Shown: positions 6,079 through 14,217, counted from the first letter of the stretch. The stretch: 15,619 nt of DNA from CAZHJE01 sp964532965 (GCA_964532965.1 CAZHJE010000015.1:1-15619); one strand, 5' to 3'. Numbers and translations: made by a program. Notes: generated by a model from the letters alone, not told the origin.

Positions 6079-8355
6079 TTATTTTTTACTCTTTTGTATT
6101 TTCTTTAATAGCTTTTTTTCTGATTCATATATTATTTGTCTAGTTTTATCTATAACGTCTGGACTAACAGAAACAGAAGTTACTCCCCAAGATACAAGTT
6201 TATCAACAAGTTCAGGGTATTGAGACGGTGCTTGACCACATATAGAACATGTAATTTTATGTTTTTTACAAGTAGTTACTATTTTTTCTAAACTGGCAAT
6301 TACAGCAGGATCAAGTTCATTGTATACGTTTGCAACTTTAGCATTATCTCTATCAACACCAAGTGTTAACATTGTTAAATCGTTTGACCCAATTGAAACA
6401 CCATCAATACCAACTTTAATAAACTCATCAAGCAAAATAACATTTGAGGGTATTTCGACCATCATCCAAAGTTTAAAAGCACCGCTTCTTCTTAACCCTT
6501 TTGCAGAAACTAATTTTTTAACTTCTTCTAATTGATTCACTGTTCTAACAAAAGGCAGCATCAAATGAAGGTTTTTTAATCCCAGTTTGTTTCTGACATG
6601 TAATAAGGCATCTATTTCAAGATTAAATACATCTGGATCATCTAAATATCTAGAGACGCCTCTGTAGCCTAGCATGGGGTTTGGTTCTTCTGCTTCAAAC
6701 GCTTCGCCACCTTTTAAGCTTTTATATTCATTTGACTTAAAGTCTGTAGCTCTATAAACTACAGGTCTTGGATAAAATGCTTTTGCAAACTGTTCTAAAC
6801 CTTGTGCAAGTTTTTCTGTAAATTCTTTACCCTTTTTTTCTTTAATAAACTTTTTAGGGTGCGTACCAATATTTGCTATTATAAATTCTGCACGGAGAAG
6901 CCCCACACCATCTGTATTTCTTTGAGCCATTTCTTGTGCAAGTTCGGGTTCGGCCAAATTAACATAAACTTTTGTAGCTGTTTTAAGATCTTGAGCTGAT
7001 TTGTTTTTTTGTGATAAGTCTGTGATAACAAAATCTCCTTCATATACTTTTCCTTCAAACCCATCGACTGTAATGATTTCATCATTTTTAAGTAACTTTG
7101 TTGCAAGACCAGTTCCAACAACCGCAGGCACTCCAAGCTCTCTACTAACAATTGACGCATGAGATGTTCTACCTCCTTCGTCTGTAACAATAGCACTGGC
7201 ACGTTTCATAGCTGGAACAAAATCTGGATTTGTCATTACTGCAACAAGAACATCCCCTTCTTTAACATTAACGATTTCTTTTGGAGATTTAACCAATCTA
7301 ACAGGGCCAGATATAACCCCAGGGGACGCAGCAAGGCCGTCAAGTAAAAATTTACCGGCGCTTTTTTTATCAACTTTTGACTCGGTTGCTTCGGTTTCAT
7401 GAATTTTTAACGTAGTAACTGGCCGAGATTGTACAATATATAACTTACCCTCCTCCATACCCCATTCTATATCTTGCGGCTTGCCATAGTGTTTTTCAAT
7501 ATGGGCGCCAACCTTTGCAAGTTCTTTAACATATTTATCTGACAATTTTTGTTTTTTTTGATAAGCCTTAGAAATTGGAGTGTTGCCTCCCATAGTAAAT
7601 TGCCAAGTTTGAGTAGAAATTTTTTTATTAAGTATCTTAAAAGATTTTTTATCTAATATAAATTGGTCTGGTGTAACTTCGCCTGATACAATAGGCTGAC
7701 CTAAACCATATGCGGCTTCGACAGATATCTCATTTAAATTGTTAGTTAGTGGGTTTACGGTAAACATTATGCCAGAAACTTCTGATTGAATCATTAATTG
7801 CACTGGAACCGCAATACCAACTTTAAGATGACTATATCCTTTGTCTGTTCTATAAAATATTGCCCTAGGTTCAAAAAGCGATGCCCAACACTTTTGAACA
7901 TTTCTAACAACCTCATGTGCACCTTTAATATTAAGGTATGTTTCTTGTTGTCCTGCGAAAGAAGCATCGGGTAAATCTTCGGCTGTTGCAGATGACCTTA
8001 CTGCAACGTACTTATCATATTCGCCACAAAGTTTATGGTAATAACCCTGTATTTCTTTTTGGATATCTTTTGGCATATCGGCAGCTAATATTGCTGTTTT
8101 AATATGATTTGATGCAATAAGTAGTTTTTTAGAATCGTTCATGTCCAAACTCGACAGCTCTGTAAGTATTTTTTCTTTAATTGATGTTTTAGCTAAAAAA
8201 TCGAAATAAGCCTTTGCAGTTACAACAAATCCGTTAGGCACCGGTATTTTTGCATTATACATTTCTCCAAGGTTTGCACCTTTACCGCCAACAACAGGAA
8301 TGTCATTTTTATTAATTTCACTAAACCAAAGTATGTGGGCAGAGTTTTTATTCAC
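6079..8355 (-). CDS. ppsA: Phosphoenolpyruvate synthase (pyruvate, water dikinase)
   Basis: Makes PEP from pyruvate and ATP, releasing AMP and phosphate; it can feed gluconeogenesis or, in organisms without pyruvate kinase, possibly run the other way. All three domains are present: the N-terminal ATP-grasp domain (VGGKGANLGEM at 22-32, VRSSATAEDLPDASFAGQQE at 119-138, QSRPVT at 309-314), the swivelling phosphohistidine domain with His399 in GGRTSHAS, and the C-terminal PEP/pyruvate TIM barrel (NPMLGYRG at 559-566, MLPFVRT, VEIPSN, SIGSNDLT at 654-661, and Cys706 in SICGQAPS). Length (758 aa) is close to the family norm. The start is GTG at 8355 with only a weak purine stretch upstream. A candidate promoter lies in the 42-bp gap after the histidine kinase. 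Enolase follows after 4 bases. Confidence 0.95.
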   Translation of the reverse strand: MNKNSAHILWFSEINKNDIPVVGGKGANLGEMYNAKIPVPNGFVVTAKAYFDFLAKTSIKEKILTELSSLDMNDSKKLLIASNHIKTAILAADMPKDIQKEIQGYYHKLCGEYDKYVAVRSSATAEDLPDASFAGQQETYLNIKGAHEVVRNVQKCWASLFEPRAIFYRTDKGYSHLKVGIAVPVQLMIQSEVSGIMFTVNPLTNNLNEISVEAAYGLGQPIVSGEVTPDQFILDKKSFKILNKKISTQTWQFTMGGNTPISKAYQKKQKLSDKYVKELAKVGAHIEKHYGKPQDIEWGMEEGKLYIVQSRPVTTLKIHETEATESKVDKKSAGKFLLDGLAASPGVISGPVRLVKSPKEIVNVKEGDVLVAVMTNPDFVPAMKRASAIVTDEGGRTSHASIVSRELGVPAVVGTGLATKLLKNDEIITVDGFEGKVYEGDFVITDLSQKNKSAQDLKTATKVYVNLAEPELAQEMAQRNTDGVGLLRAEFIIANIGTHPKKFIKEKKGKEFTEKLAQGLEQFAKAFYPRPVVYRATDFKSNEYKSLKGGEAFEAEEPNPMLGYRGVSRYLDDPDVFNLEIDALLHVRNKLGLKNLHLMLPFVRTVNQLEEVKKLVSAKGLRRSGAFKLWMMVEIPSNVILLDEFIKVGIDGVSIGSNDLTMLTLGVDRDNAKVANVYNELDPAVIASLEKIVTTCKKHKITCSICGQAPSQYPELVDKLVSWGVTSVSVSPDVIDKTRQIIYESEKKLLKKIQKSKK

Positions 8356-8366
8356 AACTCTATCTT

Positions 8367-8396
8367 AATATATAAAAGGTGTATAGTCTACAACAA
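8367..8396 (-). promoter_or_regulatory. Candidate promoter for ppsA-eno
   Basis: On the minus strand TTGTTG (8396-8391) and TATATT (8372-8367) are 18 bases apart, directly after the histidine kinase stop codon and ending 11 bases before the ppsA GTG. It would let the metabolic genes be transcribed separately from the two-component pair. Confidence 0.45.
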
Positions 8397-8397
8397 C

Positions 8398-9180
8398 TTA
8401 GTCGACAGGAAGTGTAAAAATAAAAATTGAACCTTTTGGCTGATTGTCTTGTATCCAAATTTTACCCCCGTGTGCTTCGATAATGCCTTTTGATATAACA
8501 AGCCCAAGTCCAGTGCCTCCTTCACGTGATACTGGTAACTCTCTTGCCTGCACAAATTTACTAAATAATTTCTTTTTTAACGAGTCTGATATACCTATGC
8601 CTTGATCTTCAACCGAAATTTGCACATATCCATGAAAAGATTGAAGTTTTACTGCTATAGTGCCCTCGGTACTGTATTTAATTGCATTAGATAATAAATT
8701 ATTCATTACTTGTTTGATTTTATCTTTATCACAATTAACCCCATCAACATCAGAATCAATATAAAGTTTTATCTCTATGCCTTTTTCTTCGGCAAGAGGT
8801 CTAAAATTTTTTATTTCCTCCTCTAAAATTTCTGTTATTTGAAACTGATGTTTAAATAGTTCAATTTTACCGGCTTCTACTTTGGCAACATTTAATAAAT
8901 CATTAACTATACTTAATAAATCGTTTGCGGAATTTTCTATTTGAGAAAGTAGATTCTTTTTCTGTTCAGATGCTAGGCGCGCATCTTGCTTTTGTAATAG
9001 GTCAGCTGAGCTTTTAATTATAGAAAGTGGTGATCGTAATTCATGAATTACCATTGCAGTAAAATCATTCCTTAACTTTTTATCACTTTGTGCTTCTTTT
9101 AAGTTTTTTAGATAAAGATATAAAAATGTAACAAATAGCGAAAAAACTACTAAAAATATTATGAGCAGATATGAGTCCAT
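8398..9180 (-). CDS. Membrane-tethered sensor histidine kinase without a sensor domain
   Basis: Two-component kinase. One N-terminal transmembrane helix (about residues 4-24) leads almost directly into the HisKA dimerisation domain, with phospho-accepting His46 in VIHELRSPLS. A complete HATPase_c domain follows: N box NLLSNAIKYS (161-170), G1 DQGIGIS (192-198) and G2 GGTGLGLVIS (221-230). No periplasmic loop, HAMP or PAS domain is visible, so the input probably comes from another membrane protein or from the membrane itself. Length is 260 aa, about the minimum for the family. Its ATG lies one base after the stop of the receiver gene, so the two are cotranscribed and are surely partners. Confidence 0.93.
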   Translation of the reverse strand: MDSYLLIIFLVVFSLFVTFLYLYLKNLKEAQSDKKLRNDFTAMVIHELRSPLSIIKSSADLLQKQDARLASEQKKNLLSQIENSANDLLSIVNDLLNVAKVEAGKIELFKHQFQITEILEEEIKNFRPLAEEKGIEIKLYIDSDVDGVNCDKDKIKQVMNNLLSNAIKYSTEGTIAVKLQSFHGYVQISVEDQGIGISDSLKKKLFSKFVQARELPVSREGGTGLGLVISKGIIEAHGGKIWIQDNQPKGSIFIFTLPVD

Positions 9181-9181
9181 G

Positions 9182-9583
9182 TTATTCCATAAATTTTACT
9201 GCAGATTCCTCGGAGTCTCCCAAATACGATGCAACTTTTTCAGATAAATCTGAGGGCACAATGTTATATTTCATAATATAATCTTCAGCACCAAGATCAA
9301 GAGCACGACTAACATTATCATCATCTCCAAAGTTTGTTAGCATGACAACTTTAACATCTTTGGTTTCTTCTTGTGTTTTTAATTCTTCTAAGATTTCCAG
9401 CCCATTTTTGCCGGGAAGCATTACATCAAGTAAAACTATGTCAGGGGCTTGTGTTTTAACCGCGTCATAGGCTAAACTACCATCAGAAACATTTGATACC
9501 GAATAACCTTTTAATTCTAAATCTGTTTTAAAAAGATTATAAAGCGAAAGATCGTCTTCGACTATTAATATTTTTTTACTCAT
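9182..9583 (-). CDS. Single-domain response regulator (CheY-like receiver)
   Basis: Phosphorylation-controlled receiver with no output domain. The acidic pocket (VEDD at 8-11), phospho-acceptor Asp53 (LLDVMLPG), switch Thr83 (MLTNFG) and conserved Lys105 (YIMKYN) are all present. After about 120 residues only a short acidic tail remains, so it cannot bind DNA itself and must act through a protein partner. The frame is open to 9625, but the family start MSKKILIVED is the ATG at 9583. On the minus strand TATGAT (9595-9590) lies six bases before that ATG, which would give a leaderless mRNA; no Shine-Dalgarno is visible. It is the first gene of the pair with the histidine kinase and diverges from the LytR-CpsA-Psr gene. 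Confidence 0.92.
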   Translation of the reverse strand: MSKKILIVEDDLSLYNLFKTDLELKGYSVSNVSDGSLAYDAVKTQAPDIVLLDVMLPGKNGLEILEELKTQEETKDVKVVMLTNFGDDDNVSRALDLGAEDYIMKYNIVPSDLSEKVASYLGDSEESAVKFME

Positions 9584-9655
9584 ATATAAATCATAGCACA
9601 AACAAAAATTTGCAAAAAGATACATATTATCAAAAGATATGATATTCTAAAACTT
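9584..9655. promoter_or_regulatory. Divergent promoter region between receiver and LCP genes
   Basis: This 72-bp gap holds TATGAT on the minus strand (9595-9590), facing the receiver gene, and TATGAT on the plus strand (9638-9643), facing the LCP gene, with TATTCT (9643-9648) as an alternative. Each lies within about 6-12 bases of its start codon. The -35 elements are poor on both sides. Neither start codon has a Shine-Dalgarno. Confidence 0.45.
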
Positions 9656-10729
9656 ATGGTTAAAAAACTTGTAATAACACTTGGTGTAATGTTTATAATC
9701 GGTACAGTAGCTTATATTGCATACGACTTTTTAACTTTAGATAAAAACATTTATCAAGAAGATAGCATTTTATCACCACTTTCAAACAAACTAGAGAGCC
9801 TTACAAAAAAACAAGAAGACACCCCTCAAACAGAGTTATATAACAAAAATACGATAAACATATTACTCCTAGGTATCGATAGAAGAAGTAAAGCAGAAAC
9901 AACGTATAGAACAGATACTATGGTCCTGGTGTCACTAGATAAAAATACAAACAAAGCAGTATTAATATCAGTACCGAGAGATCTATGGTACGGGGGCGAA
10001 AGAATAAATGCGCAGTACATTCAAAATGGGTGGGAAGGTATGAAGACTGCATTTTACGAGATAACAGGCATTGAGCCACAAAGATATATTTTAACAGATT
10101 TTGAAGACTTCACCTGGATTGTAGATGCATTGGGGGGTGTTAATGTAGATGTACAAACTACCTTCACGGACGCTCAATACCCCGTAGATGCGACCAAAGG
10201 ATATCAAACAGTAACATTTGTACAAGGTCCTGAAAAATTAACGGGAGAAAGAGCCTTAATATTTGCAAGATCACGCAAAGGCGATAATGATAATGGCGAT
10301 TGGGGAAGAATGAAACGCCAACATTTAGTTTTAAAAGGCATGTTAGATTCTTTTACACAACCTACAAGTTTTATATGTAAGACTGTTGAGGCTAGTAGTA
10401 CTGATTCATGTTTAGTAAAGGTCAATTTAGATACTTTAAAGCACGTACTCACTACTGTAACTACTGGAAAAATGGAAACAAATATGACTATTGATGATCT
10501 AGCTTATTTTTGGGATTTATATAAAGATAGACAAAAATATACAATAAACTCAATTTATATGGATTATACATATTTATTCACACCACCAATGGAAGAATAT
10601 GGTGGCGCATGGGTTCTTGCACCTATTAACGGAAACTTTACTACTTTTAAAGAAGATGTACAAAAACTATTTATAAACATGCCAGACACTGGTGGTGACA
10701 TACCCAGCACCGAGGCTATTTTACAATAA
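9656..10729 (+). CDS. LytR-CpsA-Psr (LCP) family cell-wall glycopolymer transferase
   Basis: LCP enzymes move lipid-linked glycopolymers onto peptidoglycan outside the membrane. One N-terminal transmembrane helix (about 4-24) is followed by a charged linker and the LCP domain from about residue 66: LLLGIDRR (70-77), YRTDTM with Arg85 and Asp87 (84-89), SVPRDLW (105-111), and ARSRKGD (204-210) followed by DWGRMKRQH (215-223), the arginine set that binds the pyrophosphate headgroup. Two cysteines (241 and 252) might form a disulfide outside the membrane. The 357-aa length suits the family. There is no Shine-Dalgarno before the ATG. The last 9 bases overlap the end of the convergent penicillin-binding protein gene, placing two wall enzymes tail-to-tail. 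Confidence 0.93.
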   Translation: MVKKLVITLGVMFIIGTVAYIAYDFLTLDKNIYQEDSILSPLSNKLESLTKKQEDTPQTELYNKNTINILLLGIDRRSKAETTYRTDTMVLVSLDKNTNKAVLISVPRDLWYGGERINAQYIQNGWEGMKTAFYEITGIEPQRYILTDFEDFTWIVDALGGVNVDVQTTFTDAQYPVDATKGYQTVTFVQGPEKLTGERALIFARSRKGDNDNGDWGRMKRQHLVLKGMLDSFTQPTSFICKTVEASSTDSCLVKVNLDTLKHVLTTVTTGKMETNMTIDDLAYFWDLYKDRQKYTINSIYMDYTYLFTPPMEEYGGAWVLAPINGNFTTFKEDVQKLFINMPDTGGDIPSTEAILQ

Positions 10730-12532
10730 TTGCTGATCAACTGCATTCACTACCTCTACTGATTCTTTATCTGGAGCGATCCCATAATATTTAACTAACT
10801 CTTTTGTAATGTCCATCCATAAAGGTACTGCAGTTTCTGCTGCATATACACTAGAGCTTGGTTCTTCAAGCTTAACAATCATAGAAAACTTTTTTGAGTT
10901 AGCTAAAAAACCCACAAAAGTTGCATTTGTCTTTTTTGGATCATATTTTCCATTCACCGGTATTTGTGCAGTACCTGTTTTACCTGCTATCATATAATTT
11001 TTTAAATTAAAGTATTTTGACTCACCTCCATCAACTGCACTTGTTAACATGTCAATCATGGTTTCTGTTGTTTCTTTTTTTAATACCCGCTTTTTGACCT
11101 TTTTAGGTATTTCAATAACTTTTTCACTTTCTGTTAAAGAAGCCACAATGCGTGGTTGAAGTAATTCACCGCTATTTGCAATAACATTAAATGCATTTAA
11201 TACTTGGAGGGGTGTAGCAGAAATACCTTGACCAAAAGATATCGTCGCAAGATCAATATCTGTCCAGGTATCATGGGGTCTTATAATTCCTGTATCCTCA
11301 CCTTCAAGTTCTATACCTGTCGGCGTTCCAAGTCCAAAGTCTTGAAAGTATTTAGAAATATTTTTAGATCCTACCAAATGTCCCGTCCATGCAGCCCCAA
11401 TATTATTTGATTTTTGTAGTAGCTGGATAACTGTTTGCACACCATGATGTTTACCATCCCAATTATCAATAGTATAGTCTGAATATCTAACAGGACCTGC
11501 ATCTACAAATGTTGTATTTGGTGTTACAAGTTCTAAATCAACAGCAGCAGAAACAGTCAATGCTTTTAAAACAGATCCTGGCTCATACGTTTGGGAAATA
11601 GATAAATTTCTTCTTTCGATAGATTTTCTACCAACCTCATTAATATCAATCCCCTTTTCATAATCATTAAAATTTGCAGGATCATATGTTGGGTAATTTG
11701 TCATTGCAATAATATCTCCATTTAGTGGGTTCATAACAATTACACTGCCAGATACTGCACCATACTTTTCGACACCCTCTTGCAGTTTTTTTTCAACAAT
11801 ATGCTCTACTGCTCTATTTATTGTTAGCTCAACGGTGCTACCATCTATTGGATCAACTCGTGTATACCCGCCTACAAGTATCGGTTCACCAAGCGCATCC
11901 TTTTCTTCGATAATCCGCCCTTCTTTACCTTGTAATGTGCCGTTAAAGCTACCTTCTATACCAAAATAGCCTTGTGTGCTTCCATCTTCATTTTTTGCAA
12001 CAAAGCCAAGAACATGTGAGGCAAGTTTATTTTCTGGATAATATCTTAAAGGTGCTTCTTCAAACCCAATACCTTCTAAATTTAATGCTAAGATCTCATC
12101 TTTTTGTTCGGGCGATAATTGATCTTCGACTTTTACCCAATAAAGATCTTTTTCTAAAGCGCTTAACAATTTATTTTGATAAAAAGAAAACGGATCTTCT
12201 AATTCTAATTTATTAAATTTACTTAGTACTTGAGATAAGTCATGTGCGACTTTGTAATTATCTGTAATTTTTTTTGGCTCTATATAAAGTAAATATGATG
12301 ATTGAGTAGTTGCAAGAGGATAGCCATCTGAACTTAGTATGTCCCCCCGTTTTGCGGGTAGTTTTTGAATTTCCCAATATTGTTCTTGTGCCTGTGCTTT
12401 ATATTCTTTATGGTCAAGTACTTGTATTTTGAATAGTTTAAACACAATTAATGCCGAAATAAATGTGAAACCAATAATTAGTATATTTATTCTAAAAGAA
12501 TCTACAGTTTTTTGAATAGACTGTTTATACAT
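10721..12532 (-). CDS. ftsI: Class B penicillin-binding protein (FtsI/PBP2-type transpeptidase)
   Basis: Peptidoglycan transpeptidase of the division or elongation machinery. After a short cytoplasmic tail and one transmembrane helix (about 15-34) comes the pedestal domain (KRGDILSSDG at 61-70, and the FGIEGSFNGTLQG region near 190-202). The transpeptidase domain has all three motifs: Ser320-Val-Leu-Lys323, SNN (375-377) and KTG (518-520, in AGKTGTAQ). At 603 aa it has no PASTA domains. It follows ftsL by 12 bases and closes the mraZ-rsmH-ftsL-ftsI set, which supports a septal role over elongation. AGG lies just before the ATG. The 3' end overlaps the convergent LCP gene by 9 bases, with no terminator between them. 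Confidence 0.93.
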   Translation of the reverse strand: MYKQSIQKTVDSFRINILIIGFTFISALIVFKLFKIQVLDHKEYKAQAQEQYWEIQKLPAKRGDILSSDGYPLATTQSSYLLYIEPKKITDNYKVAHDLSQVLSKFNKLELEDPFSFYQNKLLSALEKDLYWVKVEDQLSPEQKDEILALNLEGIGFEEAPLRYYPENKLASHVLGFVAKNEDGSTQGYFGIEGSFNGTLQGKEGRIIEEKDALGEPILVGGYTRVDPIDGSTVELTINRAVEHIVEKKLQEGVEKYGAVSGSVIVMNPLNGDIIAMTNYPTYDPANFNDYEKGIDINEVGRKSIERRNLSISQTYEPGSVLKALTVSAAVDLELVTPNTTFVDAGPVRYSDYTIDNWDGKHHGVQTVIQLLQKSNNIGAAWTGHLVGSKNISKYFQDFGLGTPTGIELEGEDTGIIRPHDTWTDIDLATISFGQGISATPLQVLNAFNVIANSGELLQPRIVASLTESEKVIEIPKKVKKRVLKKETTETMIDMLTSAVDGGESKYFNLKNYMIAGKTGTAQIPVNGKYDPKKTNATFVGFLANSKKFSMIVKLEEPSSSVYAAETAVPLWMDITKELVKYYGIAPDKESVEVVNAVDQQLL

Positions 12533-12544
12533 AGCCTAATTGTA

Positions 12545-12853
12545 CTAAAAAGGTGACAATGCTGCGGTATATGTATCGGCCTTGATCGCAACAACATAGC
12601 TTGAATTTTCGACAAAACCTAATTCTTTAGCTTTAGTTTCAATATATGCAATTGATGCATATTTAGATTTTTCGAGTTTTAATTCAGATATTTGGTTTTC
12701 GAGATTACTTTTTTGTACTAAAAGCTCTTGTGCCTCTTTACCTTTAATTGCAAGTCCATTTGTTACAGATACTTGTAAAATAAGTGTGATTATAAAAAGG
12801 CCAAAAGATATTGCAAATATAATTTTTTCTTTAATTAGTTTTTGATTAGTCAT
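12545..12853 (-). CDS. ftsL: FtsL-like division protein
   Basis: Small bitopic membrane protein of 102 aa: basic cytoplasmic tail, one transmembrane helix (about 12-30), then a predicted coiled coil (about 38-70, rich in E, K, L and Q), and a short C-terminal part (TKAKELGFVENSSYVV) like the FtsL/DivIC family, whose members link the FtsQLB complex to FtsI/FtsW. The sequence is too short and variable for a similarity claim by eye. The call rests on topology and position between rsmH and ftsI, where ftsL sits in most dcw clusters. Its ATG overlaps the rsmH TGA as ATGA (12850-12853), implying coupled translation. Confidence 0.82.
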   Translation of the reverse strand: MTNQKLIKEKIIFAISFGLFIITLILQVSVTNGLAIKGKEAQELLVQKSNLENQISELKLEKSKYASIAYIETKAKELGFVENSSYVVAIKADTYTAALSPF

Positions 12854-13737
12854 ATTCTTTCGAAAACTCGTAATTTTGCGCTACGAGCTTTTTTATTTTC
12901 TTTAATCTCATCTATGCTTGGTGTTATTGGTTTTTTTGTTAACACCAAAAGCTTATATTCAGGCCGCACGTCACGGCCAAAATCTTTGACCAGTTTATCT
13001 TCAAGCGAATGAAAACTAATAGTTAACATTCGCCCGCCAGGCAGTTTTAAGAGGCGTGCGGCCTGGGGCAGTGAAGTTTGTAAATTTTCAAGTTCGCCAT
13101 TTACAACTATTCTTAAGGCTTGAAACACTCTAGTTGCAGGATGAATCCTGCCATGTTCATAGCCTAAAGAAGTACAAGACATAATTACATCGACTAAATC
13201 TTTTGTTGTCTTAAGCTTCTTTAAACTACGAGCTTCAACTATTGCTTTTGCATATCTTTTTGCTAATCTTTCGTCACCATACTTAAAAAACATATCAGCA
13301 AGATGTTTTTCGGATAATACATTAAGTAAATCTGCTGCCGAGACACCTAACGTTTTATCAAGCCGCATATCAAGTGGACTATCCTGCATAAAACTCATCC
13401 CAAAAGCTTTATCTTCTAGTTGATACGAACTATATCCAAAATCATATAGTATTCCATCAACAGAACTAAAGTTATGCTTTTGCGCAATTTGTATTAAGTT
13501 GTTAAAGTTCCCAAGTACCGGTTTAAAACTAGCTAAAAGCCCAAGTTCTTTTATTCTATGTGTTGCCCTGTCTAGTGCTTGCTGTGAGTAATCAAGCCCA
13601 AGTACTTCGCCACCAAGTTTTAGTATTTCAACAGTGTGCCCGCCATCTCCTAAAGTGCAATCAATGTACTTTTTGCCTTTAGATACATTTAAATAGTCTA
13701 AAATCTCTTTTAAAAGTACTGGTTTGTGATATTCCAT
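12850..13737 (-). CDS. rsmH: 16S rRNA m4C1402 N4-methyltransferase RsmH
   Basis: Methylates C1402 in the ribosomal P site using S-adenosylmethionine. Features: N-terminal YHKPVLLKEIL; SAM-binding DCTLGDGGHT (26-35) and LGLDYSQQAL (46-55); DFGYSSYQLED (about 99-109), matching the family DLGVSSPQLD with changes at two positions; MSFMQDSPLDMRLD; HPATRVFQALRI; the SFHSLEDK motif; and the terminal ARSAKLRVFERI. Length (295 aa) is standard. It starts 9 bases after the mraZ stop, with no good Shine-Dalgarno, and its TGA overlaps the ftsL ATG. The mraZ-rsmH-ftsL-ftsI order is the conserved start of the dcw cluster. Confidence 0.96.
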   Translation of the reverse strand: MEYHKPVLLKEILDYLNVSKGKKYIDCTLGDGGHTVEILKLGGEVLGLDYSQQALDRATHRIKELGLLASFKPVLGNFNNLIQIAQKHNFSSVDGILYDFGYSSYQLEDKAFGMSFMQDSPLDMRLDKTLGVSAADLLNVLSEKHLADMFFKYGDERLAKRYAKAIVEARSLKKLKTTKDLVDVIMSCTSLGYEHGRIHPATRVFQALRIVVNGELENLQTSLPQAARLLKLPGGRMLTISFHSLEDKLVKDFGRDVRPEYKLLVLTKKPITPSIDEIKENKKARSAKLRVFERI

Positions 13738-13746
13738 CTCATACGC

Positions 13747-14157
13747 TTAGGCAGAAAGCTCCTTTGATATTTTTTCTAAATAAGTATGCCAGTGTGTTAG
13801 ATCCCAAATTTCTATATGATCTCCTGCGCCAAGTACACAAGTAGCAATATCGAGTTGGGCATATGCCTTTAGATTAGAAGGAAGCACTAACCGCCCTTGC
13901 GAATCGATGCTAGTTTCTGTTGCAGAAGCATACATATACCTTTTTAGGTCTCTAGTTTTTAAATCAGTTATTGGATTTTCAATTTGCTTTTGGGCTTCAT
14001 CAACCCAATCTTCTTTTGCATATACAAAAATGCATTTTTCAAACCCTCGCGATAAAATTACCTCACTACCTTGTATTTGATCTCTTAGTTTCTTGGGCAA
14101 GGCTATGCGAGATCCTTCTGTAATATTTGGATTGTATTCTCCAAGAAACATTTTCAT
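13747..14157 (-). CDS. mraZ: MraZ, transcriptional regulator of the division cluster
   Basis: DNA-binding repressor that forms a ring of AbrB-type beta-barrels and controls its own operon. Two SpoVT-AbrB-like repeats are visible, each with a degenerate DxxGR signature: SRIALPKKLRDQ near the N-terminus and DSQGRLVLPSNLK in the second half. The frame is open to an ATG at 14169, but I prefer the ATG at 14157 (MKMFLGEYNP) or 14151 (MFLGEY). Family members begin at MF.GEY, and the 14169 start would put the fourth operator repeat (14168-14164) inside the coding region. No clear Shine-Dalgarno is present. It heads the operon with rsmH. Confidence 0.94.
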   Translation of the reverse strand: MKMFLGEYNPNITEGSRIALPKKLRDQIQGSEVILSRGFEKCIFVYAKEDWVDEAQKQIENPITDLKTRDLKRYMYASATETSIDSQGRLVLPSNLKAYAQLDIATCVLGAGDHIEIWDLTHWHTYLEKISKELSA

Positions 14158-14163
14158 AATATT

Positions 14164-14199
14164 CACCATGCATCACCATGTTATCTCCACTATCCACCA
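14164..14199 (-). promoter_or_regulatory. MraZ operator: four TGGNG direct repeats
   Basis: Reading the minus strand, TGGTG begins at 14199, TGGAG at 14189, TGGTG at 14178 and TGGTG at 14168. Spacings are 10, 11 and 10 bases, one DNA turn apart. This matches the known MraZ-box design of short TGG-type direct repeats with about 5-base gaps just upstream of mraZ. The repeats overlap the candidate -10 and run to within 7 bases of the start codon, so binding should repress the operon. Confidence 0.75.
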
Positions 14200-14217
14200 T
14201 TTTACATCCACAGTCAA
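14189..14217 (-). promoter_or_regulatory. Candidate promoter of the mraZ operon
   Basis: On the minus strand TTGACT (14217-14212) and GATAGT (14194-14189) are separated by 17 bases. The first MraZ repeat lies in the spacer and the second overlaps the end of the -10, which fits repression by occlusion. The -10 matches consensus at only four of six positions. Confidence 0.5.

Noticed and set aside
12962..13076. Two short inverted repeats in rsmH (GGCCG/CGGCC near 12962, and CCAGGC/GCCTGG further on)
   Set aside because: Isolated 5-6 bp stems at about chance frequency, in contrast to the dense array at 14345-15181.
13423..13430. ATACGAAC inside rsmH, matching the lexA operator half-site
   Set aside because: A single half-site within coding sequence without its inverted partner; likely chance.
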